In this document: piece after piece, positions 11,354 to 21,462 of the stretch
How positions within the stretch are numbered: position 1 is the first letter of the stretch
Layout of the letters: every line of letters begins with the position of its first letter
Origin: Acorus gramineus
Taxonomy: Eukaryota; Streptophyta; Magnoliopsida; Acorales; Acoraceae
Direction: 5' to 3'
Assembly (NCBI GenBank): GCA_030737835.1
Contig: JAUJYN010000028.1
Span: 992,001 to 1,056,000 of the forward strand
DNA: 64,000 nucleotides
Program-made: the position numbers and the translations under genes
Notes under the pieces: model-generated
What the model was told of the DNA's origin: nothing
The model's input: the letters and a program-made list of their open reading frames with translations, nothing else
Database searches by the model: none

Positions 11354-12315
11354 TCCTGGGGCACCATGGATTTATATTAACCGGTTGTAAAATGTATTTC
11401 ATGCGAGCATGATTTAAATGTAGAATGCATGCTACCCTAGACTTGTATGTTAGGGACTTGCACCCTTAGGATATGTGTATGAGCCATGCATCATGTCCCC
11501 CTGTTCTCATGCTAGGAAGCCTTGGCCTATGCATGTGTCCTACTAGTTTATTTATTAAATTAAATGCTAGCATATGTTTAATTGCATGCTTTAGATAATA
11601 TTATAGGGAGGGGCCTTGCGAGGTCAACATTGAGACCCAGGTTAGGGTACTCCGTGTTCCTTGTTTGGTTGTCGGGATTTCCTGTATCGGGACCTCATGC
11701 TGCCCTCCCTAGGATCTTGTCCCAATATATTATATCTCTAATTGATAATCAATGGTTTACCCTTGTACGATTATTAGCATCTTAGTGAATATTATAGGGG
11801 AGGGGCCTCGCGAGGACAGCGGTGAGACCCGGGCTAGGGTACTCCGTGTTCCTTGTTTGGTTGTCGGGGTGTCCTATATCGGGAACTCACGCTACCCTCC
11901 CAAGTTTCTTTCCCCCAATGATATTCCAACCTTGCTATTATTGTATATGTTCCCCGCATCTTGGTTATGCGCCCTGGAGGAATTCTGAGGAATTCAGGAC
12001 ATTAGAGTCGTTGAGGTGTGTAGTCGGCGGATCCGAGTGGATCATGTGCGTATGGATAGGCTGTTCTGTCCCCTTCGTTGGATCCGGTAGAGGCTGCCCC
12101 AGCGTTAGAAAGGCCGTCCCTTTCAAGGGTTCCCATCAGTAGGCGCCTCCTGATTTTGGTTTCGGACTGTGCTGAAGTTGTGGGTGAGGGCTCCCATCAG
12201 TAGGCACCTCCTGATTTGGTTTCGAACTGTGCTGAATGTGGGAGTAGACCAAGCGGCCTACGGAGTGGAGGAGAGACTATCGGTGGACCAAGGGTGACCA
12301 ACAGCCTAGTCAGTC

Positions 12316-12484
12316 CCAAAATCCTATGTCACCCGTGGTAGGGTGAGGGTGAGGGTGTAGTGGGTTGGCGATGAGCGACCCGCTGGTTTTGTGATTGGAT
12401 GATTATCAGTCCCAAAATCCTATGTCACCCATTGAAGGGTGAGGGTGAGGGTGTAGTGGGTTGGCGATTGAGCGACCCACTGGT
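12316..12484 (+). repeat. G-rich module with terminal hairpin, two tandem copies (reference copy)
   Basis: Each module reads 'cagtcccaaaatcctatgtc', then ACCC, then GGGTGAGGGTGAGGGTG (four GGG runs, able to form a G-quadruplex), then a hairpin GTGGGT(C/T)G...CGACCCAC. Copy number differs between LTRs: one in the 15189 and 19684 elements, two in those at 6549, 9603, 21463, 36823, 43947, 52871 and 54659, and three in those at 23584, 42385 and 42555. Confidence 0.8.
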
Positions 12485-13215
12485 TTGACTATTTGTTACC
12501 ATTTTGTGGTTGTTAATAAGAGATTGTGGGTTATAAAGATTGAATTGTGGTCAATATTGTCTGTGATGCATGGGTTGTGCTGTTCACTGAGCGTGTGGCT
12601 CACCCCTCGCATATGTTTTCCCCAGTTGTCACTGAGCCGGAGCCGGAGGAGCAGTTGGAGCCGTCCGAGGGATTCCTTCAGTAGCGGAGCAGCGCTACGT
12701 TCCGCGAGTGCCAGAGGCTATCAGCATCCCTTCTTGGCTGTATGTATTTTATTTCCGTGCTTGGCACGCGTTTGTATATATACTCAGTTGTATTTGTGTA
12801 TATTGGCTCTCACAGGACAGATGATTGTGTATCGAGTCTGTAGTATGTTTTATTTACAGATTCAGTCTTTTGCTTCCGCATTTGGTGTATATATCATGTC
12901 AGCCCCTTTAGTTGTCAGTGTGTCATTCTGGTTGCTTGTGTATGATATATTATTGACCTCCTGTGTAGATTCTGATATTTTATATACACTTGCAGTGTCC
13001 CGGGGACGGCCGCCCTGGGGCGTGACAGTACTCCCGTATAGGGACTATGACTACTTCCGGGTTAACGTGAGTGTGTTGGTTGTTGTTATGCATGTGTGTG
13101 ATATCTCGTTGAGCGAGTATCGAGAGTGGTTGTTTTCCATTGGGTTTCGCTTTGCGAACATGGGATCATTCTCCCCTTCATTGGATCCGATGTAGGGACT
13201 CCCCGGCATTGGCTA

Positions 13216-13263
13216 TACCTGTCAGAGGAAGGGAGGGCAAGCAGAGGTTGTCGTGGACATTGG

Positions 13264-13301
<38 letters not shown>

Positions 13302-13786
13302 TTTATCAAAATATCTTAAGGGGGAATGACTAGGTTGCCCTTCGACTAGAAATTCTGTGCAAGCTTCACTGGAACAGCCATAACTTCCCCGATACAGCTC
13401 TGAATTGCTCAATTCCAAGGCCGATGGAAAGCTAAGAAGATTATCTACAACTTTCATGTTCATGCGAAGATCAGATAATCCCTCCATATATTTTTAAATT
13501 TGAGCCAAACATGGAGCAGGGCTGCTGCCAGAATTTCCATCCCCGGGGTATACTTGGAAAAATACCCATAACTTTTACTACAAGAATCCAGTTGATCTAA
13601 TTCCACTTCTGTGCGAAAGCTAACTCAAAACTGGACATCTCATAATAAAATCATATTTAAACCTCTTCATCTTGGATTTTAACAAAATCAAATCCAAATA
13701 CCAAATTGGAAATACATAACTTCTAGGAAAAAAATTATGTAGCCCAAATTTTTAAACAGAGCGCTCCAAATGACACAGGCACAACA
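13216..13786 (-). mobile_element. 5' part of an LTR, divergent subfamily, inverted
   Basis: On the minus strand this begins TGTTGTGCCTGTGTC at 13786, a variant of the family's start, and runs into a GA microsatellite at about 13266-13299. Its inner part (13216-13383) is an inverted copy of 4701-4860, so it belongs to the same subfamily as the fragment at 4699 but in opposite orientation. A possible target duplicate ATTAG follows at 13787-13791. It is incomplete. Confidence 0.6.
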
Positions 13787-13791
13787 ATTAG

Positions 13792-14620
13792 TAGTGTTAG
13801 AAATCGTTGTTGACGGATCCAAGAGGATCGTGTCCGTGTGGGTAGGCTATTTTCTCCCGTTCGTTGGATCCGAGTAGGGACTCCCCGGCGTTGGAAAGCT
13901 GCCTTGACAGAGGGCTCCCATCTGTAGGTACCACCGATGCGTCGGAGGGTGCTGATCGTGGGAGTATACCAGGTAGAGGCTACGCGAGGGAGAGGCTACT
14001 GGTGGACAAGGGTGGAGAGCAGTCTAGTCTGTCCCAAAAGGCCCATGTCACCCCTTAAAGGGTGAGGGTGGGGTGGGTCGGCGATGTTACGACCCACCAG
14101 TTTGTACAGTTACTCCCGTTTAGGGATTTTAACTATTTTAAGGTTAATATGAGTTCTGTTGCATAGATTGTGCCATTCACTGAGTGTGTGGCTCACCCCT
14201 CGCATATTCTTTTCCTCCAGTTATATCTGAGTCGGATCTGAAGGAGGAGCTCCCCGAGGCATCACAGCAGTAGCGGAGCAGCATCACGTTTTGGGTTCTG
14301 CGAGTGAGAGGCCATCAGCATCCCCTTCTTGCTTGTATGTATTGTTATTCGTGCTTGGGCACACACTTGTATTGGATGTCTTTGTTTATATTGGCTCTCA
14401 CAGGACAGTTGATTATGTATTCGGGTCTGTAATATGTCTTTGAATTACAGACTCAGTCGTTTAAGCTTCCGCTATATGTATATATATATTATGTCAGCTA
14501 CATTATTGATTGTGTTGTCATTTTCGATGTTGTTTAGAGTATTTTATTGATCTCCTGTATAGACTGCTGATATTATATATATTTGCCACGTATCGGGGAC
14601 GGCCGCCCTGGGGCGTGACA
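13792..14620 (+). mobile_element. 3' part of a dominant-family LTR
   Basis: The segment starts inside the '(c)gttgttgacggatcc' region of the LTR and runs to a normal end GGGGCGTGACA at 14620. It carries one G-rich module with hairpin (about 14045-14100) and the acceptor-like block (about 14220-14275). It repeats the content of 6225-6548, so it is a separate LTR copy, not the continuation of the fragment at 4699. It directly abuts the possible host exon. Confidence 0.75.
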
Positions 14621-15183
14621 AAACAAATCCAGACACCCAATTAAAAACCCAAACCATCGGCGTTACCAGAAAGAACAAACAAAACGGGTCCTTATCCCTG
14701 GTCTCGAAAGGGATTATCGTCTGAGGCTTGCGACCGGCGGAACCGCCGCCGGGAGGGGTGGACAGCAGCAATGGCGAGGAGGTCGACGGGGAGACGAAGG
14801 ACGAGGCGGCAGCGGCGAAGATGATGATGCTTCCGCTTGCGTTTCCATTGTTGTTGTTGAAGTGGTGGTGGTTGTTTTGGTGGTGCTGCTGCAGGTATCC
14901 ATAGCTCCCCGTGCGAAAGCCCAAGGAGCCGCAACGGGTGGTCGAGGTGGTGGTCGATCCGATCTTCAACTTTGTTCTTTCGGATCTGGTGCTAGGGGAT
15001 TGTATTTTCAGATCCGGTGAGGATAGATGAGAGAGGTCTTGGGTGGGCTTTGAAACAAAAACAGATCTAACACGAGGAGACGGGGGAAGTTTTTTTTTCG
15101 GTCTGAAATATTTACGGGTGAGAGAGGGAAGAGGAAGAGAAAGAGGGAGGGATCGAAAATTGAGTTTCATTTGGTAACCGGTG
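14621..15183 (-). other. Possible host gene 5' end (leader and first exon)
   Basis: This 560-bp island lies between two LTR ends and matches neither. On the minus strand it has a CT-rich leader (about 15080-15170) and an open frame rich in Ser, Thr, Asn and His (a His/Asn run at about 14860-14890), then Gly- and Pro-rich sequence and a GTAACG donor-like site at about 14665. Upstream sequence on the same strand continues, across the retrotransposon at 15189-31799, into 31805-31912. I do not recognise the protein, and two other frames are also open, so the start is uncertain. If real, the gene has lost its downstream exons from this window and its leader is interrupted by a 16.6-kb insertion. 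Confidence 0.4.
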
Positions 15184-15188
15184 CAACC

Positions 15189-17896
15189 TGTTATATATGT
15201 GTCACTTTTAGCCTTTTTGGTCACCTTTGGGACATTTCTGGCAGTTTTTCAATTTTTCTTTTTTTCGATCGGAACCGCTAAAATTTTGGAATTTTAGCTA
15301 TCTGCATGAGCTCGAGAACTCCGATTGAAAATCTAACTGCACATTATGAGTCCTGGTGCCATTTTGAGCCACTCACGAAAATTTCATCGAATTCCGGTGA
15401 CGTTTTAGAATTGGCAGTTCTGAATAGTATCCGGGTTTTGACCGAGTGGGAATGTCAAAGGGGGGACTTGACCAAGTCAAGAAGACTTGGACCAAGTCAA
15501 ATTTGACCATTGACTTGGTCAAATAGTTTTGTTTTTTTGTGTGGTTGGGTTGACTCAAAGTCAATCCCCACCAACCCTAATTGTTCATAAGTGTGTGAGT
15601 GTGTGTGTGTGTGTGTTACTATACCTAGGCGTCCCCCCTTCTTCCCCATCTCCATCTCTCTCTCACACACTCCATCACTCCCTCTTCTTCTTTTGTTCCA
15701 TTAGAGGTAGTAGAAGAAGAAGAAGAAGAAAACCCTAGAGAGGAGAAGTGGAGGTAAGTGTGTGATCTACCTTTGTATGGTGTTTGATTTGTTTTCACTT
15801 TTCTCTATCCCCCTCTCATGGCTTCCCCACCCCTGTTTCAGCCATTTTTAGGGCTTGAGAGTGGCTGAGGAGGTGGTGGCCTTGGTGGTGGCGGTTGTGG
15901 TGGTTTGGTGCGCAAAGGGCACCCGAGCTTCCTCCCTTTTTCCTTCCCCTCCTTGTTGGTAAGTCCTCCTCCTCCCTTAGCTTGTTTAGATGATTGTTAG
16001 GGTGTTTAAGTGGTCATGCATGCCTTGCATGGGTGGTAGGGGGTGTGGGTGGGCTGAGGAGGGGGTGGGAGGGGTTCAGGGGCGCGTGCGCGGGGGTGCG
16101 CGCGGGTACGCGCGGGCTTGACGCGCGGTGCACGCGGGCAGGGGCGCGGCAGTGCGCCAAGGGTGCTGGGGCGCATGCGTGCGTGCGCATACGTGCGTGC
16201 GCGTGCGGAGGGCCATGCGTATGGCTGCCCGAGGGTTCGGGTGGGTGTCGGGGCACTCGGACTCGCGTGCGTACGTGCGTGCTCGCATGCGTGCGAGTCC
16301 GTATGCATGCTTGTCCGAGTATTGGGTATTTCTAGTAAATTTCATGTGTAATTGTGTAGTTTACTCACCATATTGAATGCCCATGTCTTGCAGATCTTGG
16401 TGAACGGTCACGCAGCGACCCGGGTTTCGGTGAGTGGGACAATCCAACCCAGTAGGGAGGCGTTCGATGCACGTAGGCGTGCATTGCCCTCCCCTGGGGC
16501 ACCATAATTGTATATTAACTTGTGATAAATGAAAAACTGTGTAATGCATGTTTTAATATGATGTAACCATGCCACATTAGACCTTGTATGCTAGGGATAT
16601 GCATCCATATATCATGTATAGAGGCCCATACATGCCTAGACACCATGTTCCATGATTGGAAAGCCCTGATCTATTCATGTTTCCCATTTAATTTAATTTA
16701 GTTTAATCAAAATGAGAACATATTGTTATAAGCATGCCTTAGAGAATATTATAACCTTGTTGTTATAATATATGTTTCCCCGCATCTTAGTTATGCGCCC
16801 TGGAGGAATTCTTGAGAATTCATGACATTAGAAATGTTAGGAAGCGTTGTCGACGGATCCAAGTGGATCGTATCCGTGTGGGTAGGCTGTTTTCTCCCCT
16901 TCGTTGGATCCGAGTAGGGACTCCCCGGCGTTAGAAAGCTGTCCTGACAGAGGGCTCCCATCTGTAGGTACCTCCGATGCGTCGGAGGGTGCTGATCGTG
17001 GGAGTATACCAGGTAGAGGCTACGGAGTGTGGGAGAGGCTACCGGTGGACCAAGGGTGGAGAGCAGTCTAGTCTGTCCCAAAAGGCCCATGTCACCCCTT
17101 AAAGGGTGAGGGTGAGGGTGAGGTGGGTCGACGATGTTACGACCCACTAGCTTGTGTAGTTACTCCCGTTTAGGGACTATGATTATTTTAAGGTTAATAT
17201 GAGTTGTGTTGCATAGATTGTGCCATTCACTGAGCGTGTGGCTCACCCCTCGCATATTCTTTTCCTCCAGTTATATCTGAGTCAGATCTGAAGGAGGAGC
17301 TCCCCGAGGCACCACAGCAGTAGCGGAGCAGCGTCACGTTCTGTGAGTGAGAGGCCATCAGCATCCCCTTTTTGATTGTATGTATTGTTATCCGTGCTTG
17401 GGCACACACTTGTATTTGGATGTCATTGTGTATATTGGCTCTCACAGGACAGTTGATTATGTATTCGGGTCTATAATGTGTCTTTGAATTACAGACTCAG
17501 TCGTTTAAGCTTCCGCTATTTGTATATATTATGTCAGCTACCTTATAGACCACAAAATGTGTCACGTTTTGGGTTCTGCGAGTGAGAGGCCATCAGCATC
17601 CCCTTCTTGCTTGTATGTATTGTTATCCGTGCTTGGGCACACGCTTGTATTTGGATGTCATTGTTTATATTGGCTCTCACAGGACAGTTGATTATGTATT
17701 CGGGTCTGTAATATGTCTTTGAATTACAGACTCAGTCGTTTAAGCTTCCGCTATATGTATATATATTATGTCAGCTACATTATTGATTGTGTTGTCATTT
17801 TGATGTTGTTTAGAGTATTTTATTGATCTCCTGTATAGACTGCTGATATTATATATATTTGCCACGTATCGGGGACGACCGCCCTGGGGCGTGACA
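15189..17896 (+). repeat. 5' LTR of the 15189-31799 element (2,708 bp)
   Basis: It runs from TGTTATATATG to GGGGCGTGACA and is followed by the primer-binding site. It has a shorter GC-rich block (about 16060-16300) than its relatives, a splice-bordered block (about 16394-16430), the hairpin with stems ATGCAC/GTGCAT and GGGAGG/CCTCCC (16455-16493), one G-rich module (about 17095-17150) and an acceptor-like block at 17271-17323. A partial tandem duplication of its 3' portion (about 17332-17560 and 17561-17790) is unique to this copy. Confidence 0.9.
17332..17790 (+). repeat. Tandem duplication of about 230 bp within the 5' LTR
   Basis: The stretch beginning 'gtcacgttctgtgagtgaga' at about 17332 recurs at about 17561 ('gtcacgttttgggttctgcg'), each continuing through 'ggccatcagcatcccctt', 'ggctctcacaggacagttga' and 'cagactcagtcgtttaagc'. 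The 3' LTR of the same element has the region once. The duplication therefore arose after insertion or was present in only one LTR. Confidence 0.75.
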
Positions 17897-17901
17897 AAAG
17901 T

Positions 17902-17913
17902 TGGTATCAGAGC
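17902..17913 (+). other. Primer-binding site, initiator-Met tRNA type
   Basis: TGGTATCAGAGC lies five bases after the 5' LTR end. This is the standard plant match to the 3' end of the initiator methionine tRNA, used to prime minus-strand synthesis in many Ty3/gypsy and Ty1/copia elements. It shows that the terminal sequence common to all the solo copies in this window is an LTR. Confidence 0.95.
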
Positions 17914-18009
17914 CTGGTCCTGTCAGAGCCAATTGTTTTCTTAGAGATGAGTCCTAGGATTTCTATATGAGTATTCTGATCCTAGTGTCTATTTTCTTAG
18001 GTTGCTGAT

Positions 18010-19206
18010 ATGCCTCCTCGCAGAGGAACGCGTGGACGTGGTCCCCCTCGGCCCTTGGAGGTTTCTGAACCTACCAGAGGCAAGGAGTCTACTGGAGGGT
18101 CCTCGGCTATTGGGCCAGGACCAGCGCAGGAGCCTCCTGCATGGGAGCGTGCTTACGCTCGTATCACAGATCTAGTGGAGACTCAGACTAGGGCACTGGA
18201 GGCCCAGACTAGGGCGTTAGCTGATCAGGCACGAGAGATCCAAGAGCTGCGGGCGGCCCGCGAGGTAGTTCCACAGGTCCCCTTGGTGGCAGATCCACCG
18301 GTGGTGCCCGAGGTACCCCCTGTCCCAGTGGAGATTCCGGTAGTGGGAGTTCAGGATCCCCTGGAGAGGGAGGTGGAGCTAGAGGCTGCAGCACGAGTGC
18401 ATCAGAGCGGCCTCACTGCCTTTCTGAAGCTCCACCCTCCCGAGTTCCATGGCCAGACGGCGGACCCCCTTGCCCCTGAGTGTTGGTTGATGGAGGTAGA
18501 CAAGATCTTCTCAACCATGCATTGTACCGACCGCCAGCGTGTCTCACTGGCCACCTTCATGTTGAAGGGTAGCGCCGCCGACTGGTGGGCTACCCGATCG
18601 GTGGACATCCCTGAGGGAGTGGAGCGACTTCTATGGGATGGATTTCAGAGATACTTTCTGGAGGAGTACTTCCCATTTTTGACACGCCAGATCGTGATGC
18701 GAGAGTTTGAGCAGCTGACGCAGGGCTCCATGTCAGTCGCTGATTACTCCACACGTTTCACGAGGCTTTCCCGGTTCTCCCCCGCCTTGGTGATGGATGA
18801 GGAGACGTGATGCCGTCGTTTCGAGATGGGTCTCATTAGCACCATCCGGGTGCATGTCACCTCTCAGGCGTTCACGAGGTACTCAGACTTGGTGTCTCAT
18901 GCGAGGACAGTCGAGCGAGACCTTGGGGTCCCTTTGGGGGTTCCAACCCCTTCTGCAGACCAGAGGCCCCCCAGGAGCCAGGACCAGGGACATCGCAAGA
19001 AGAAGCGGCCCCGCTTTGATCAGTCAGCGGCCGCCGCTACTCCAGTCGATGTGGTGCCAGCGCGAGGTCCAGCACCCATTGCTGCAGTACCAGTCCAGGC
19101 CAGGCGACCGGAGACGCGACGCTGTTACCATTGCCAGCGCATCTGGCATATTTTATATAATTGCCCTGATGCTGGCCGACCCTGTGTGTCGCACCAGCAG
19201 CAGTAG
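18010..19206 (+). pseudogene. gag: gag region of Ty3/gypsy element (fossil)
   Basis: The region encodes a recognisable retrotransposon capsid: a Pro/Arg-rich start, a helical stretch with repeated 'QTRALEAQTRAL'-type heptads, then the core motifs LHPPEFHG, ECWLMEVDKIF, ATFMLKGSAADWW and SVADYSTRF. A zinc knuckle of the CCHC type (CYHCQRIWHILYNC) follows at about 19120-19165. This order is normal for plant Ty3/gypsy gag. It is broken, with about one or two breaks. Confidence 0.9.
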
Positions 19207-19263
19207 CAGCCACGCCAGCAGCAGCAGCCATAGGGTGGCCGAGTTGACCAGAGGAGGCAGCCA

Positions 19264-19683
19264 GTGCAGCCTGTGAGGCGTGCCCCTGCTCCTCAGCCGC
19301 AGTTTGTTCAGGGTCGAGTTGCAGCACTTTCAGCCGAGGAGGCGCAGGCTTCGGGTAGCGTGGTCCGAGGTATGGTTTTGATCTCCCAGCTCCTTGCATA
19401 TGTGCTATTTGATTCTGGAGCCACGCACTCGTTCGTGTCTCCCGTTTTTGCGAGACGGATGGGCGTGGCGTCCGCCCTTCTTGATGTTATGCTGGAGATA
19501 TCATTGCCCGTCAGAGACCGTATTCTCCTCCGTTCTGTTTACCGGGGGTGTACCGTGGCGATTGCGGAGCATGAGTTTCCAGTAGAGTTGGTAGAGCTCG
19601 CCATGACGGACTTCGATGCCATCCTGGGAATGGATTGGCTCTCAGCTAGTCACACCAGTATCGACTGTTTTGCAAAGTCGGTG
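19264..19683 (+). pseudogene. pro: Retroviral-type aspartic protease region (fossil)
   Basis: The region shows the aspartic protease signature LFDSGATHSFVS at about 19405-19440 and the downstream motif FDAILGMDWLSA at about 19610-19645, the usual pair in Ty3/gypsy polyproteins. Coding sequence stops where another LTR is inserted at 19684. The polymerase and integrase parts that should follow are not in this window. Confidence 0.9.
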
Positions 19684-21462
19684 TGTTATATATGTGTCAC
19701 TTTTAACCTTCTGGTAACCATTGGAACATTCTGGCAGTTTTTCAGTTTTTTTCATTTTTCGATCGGAACCGCTAAAATTTTAGACTGTTAGCTATCATCC
19801 TGAGTTTGAGGACTCCGATTGAAAATATAACTGCATATTATGTGTCCTGGTGCCATTTCAAGCCACTCACAAAAATTTCATCGAATTCCGGTAACGTTTC
19901 AGAATTTTGCAGTTCCGAATCGTATCCGGGTTTTGACCGAGCGAGAAGTCATTGGGAGACTTGACTTGGTCAATGTGGGCCCATGACTTGGTCAAATGAC
20001 TTTGGATTTTAGTGTGGTTGGGTTGACTAGGGTCAAACCTCACCTAAGTGCACTTAAACCTCACTAATCCTCACTTAAACCTAATCTAATTTCAAGTGGT
20101 GTGTGTGTGTGTGTGAGTGCTTTAAGTGGGCGCCCAAGCATAGTGTCCCCCACTATTCATCATCTTCTCCACTCAATCCCTCCCTCTTCCCTCTCTTTAA
20201 AACCCCCATATGATCTAGTAGGAGGTCTTGAAATCAAAAACCCTAAGAAGAGAAAGGATAGGTAAGGACCTGATCTACCTTTGTATGGTTTCATTTTCGA
20301 GTTTCCTCAAGTGTGACCCCCTCTCATGGCCTCTTTTCTCCTCAGATTTCAGCCATTTTTAGGGCTGAAGGAGATCTCAGTGGCGGCGGTCTTTGAGGCG
20401 GCGTTTCGGTGCGCGAGGAGCACCCGATCTTCCTCCCCTTCCTTTCCTCTCCTTGGGTGAGTTTCTTTTCCTTCCTTTCTTGTTTAGATGCTTGATTAGG
20501 AGGTGTTTTTGGGTATGTATGGCTTTCATGGTGGGTCTGGTGGCTGTCGGTGGCTGTGGGTGGTGGTTGGGGTGGTTGGCCGGCTCGGGCAGTGTGGGCT
20601 CGTCGGGGTTGGAAGGCGCTGGGCAGGCGCGCTGTCGGGCAGGCTGGCAGGGCACGCGCGCGTGCGCGCGAGCATGCGTGAGGGCGTGCGTGCGGGTGGA
20701 TCAGGAGTGTGCGGGTACTGCGCACTGGGCGCCGTGCGGGGGTGTGCGCGCGGGGCGCTGCGCAGAGGGGCAAGGCGTGCTGTGCGTGCGGGGCCGCGTG
20801 TGCTGCGCGCAGGGGGCCGTGCGGGGGCGTGCGCACGGAGCGCTGCGCAGAGGTGCAGTGCGTGCTGTGCGCGCGCGGTTAGGCGAGCGGGTGGTGCGCA
20901 CGGGGTGCTGCGCTGGGGCGCAGGGCGTGCGGGTGTGCGCGCGAGTTGCTGCGCTGGGGCGCAGTGAGGGAGCTGTGCACCCAGGGAGGCTCGACAGTGT
21001 GTCCGGGCATGCGGGCAGGGGCTCGGTAGTGCGTCTGGGCACGCGGGCTGGGGCGCGCCTGTGCGCCTGGGTCGGGTGGCTGTGCGTACGGCTACCCGGG
21101 GGTTCGGGTGAGTCGGGGTGCTCGGACTCGCGTGCGTAAGGGCTGTATGTACGCTTGTCCGAGTGTTGGGTATTTTAGTGTATTTTTGTATATAATTGTG
21201 TATTTTACTCACCGAGTTGATTACCCTGTCTTGCAGATCTTGACGGACGGTCACGCGACGACCCGGATATTTGTGAGTGGGACAATCCAACCCAGTAGGG
21301 AGGCACTATATGCACTTGGGCGTATACCGTCCTCCCCTGGGGCACCATAGTTTAATATTAATTTGTTTAATATGTAATCTATGCAAGCATGATTAGTATG
21401 TAGTATGCATGCCACCCTAGACCATGTATGTTAGGGACTTGCACCCTTAGGATATGTGTACG

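Larger units (their letters stand above)
9603..13027 (+). mobile_element. Solo LTR, dominant family (3,425 bp), TSD TTACT/GTACT
   Basis: It begins TGTTATATATGTGTCAC and ends GGGGCGTGACA, with a target duplication TTACT before and GTACT after. The flanking LTR resumes at 'cccgtatagggac', as expected for this family. It has a TATA box (about 9868), the palindrome (10000-10024), a GTAAGC donor-like site (10191), a GC-rich block (about 10250-11150), the 36-nt splice-bordered block (11256-11291), the covarying hairpin (11319-11353), two copies of a 105-bp module (about 11605-11713 and 11797-11906) and two G-rich modules (about 12316-12484). This is the best reference copy for the family's layout. 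Confidence 0.9.
4699..13215 (+). mobile_element. LTR fragment, divergent subfamily of the dominant family (host for two nested solo LTRs)
   Basis: The sequence outside the nested elements (4699-6548, 9589-9602 and 13033-13215) follows the order of the dominant LTR: pyrimidine-rich leader, GC-rich block (about 5190-5790), a degenerate splice-bordered block (about 5850), the G-rich module with hairpin (about 6480-6548), then an 'actcccgt..agggactatga' segment. Its first part is shared in opposite orientation with 13216-13383. It is incomplete at both ends. Interrupted by the solo LTRs at 6549-9583 and 9603-13027. Long open frames in the GC-rich part occur on both strands and are low-complexity, so I do not call them genes. 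Confidence 0.65.

Noticed and set aside
12316-12484. G-rich GGGTGA repeats as a telomere-like array
   Set aside because: The plant telomere repeat is TTTAGGG; these units differ, are short, and lie inside LTRs in a fixed context with a hairpin.
12461-13195. A 244-residue open frame with hydrophobic stretches
   Set aside because: It spans the end of a solo LTR, a target duplicate and another LTR fragment, so it cannot be a single inherited gene.
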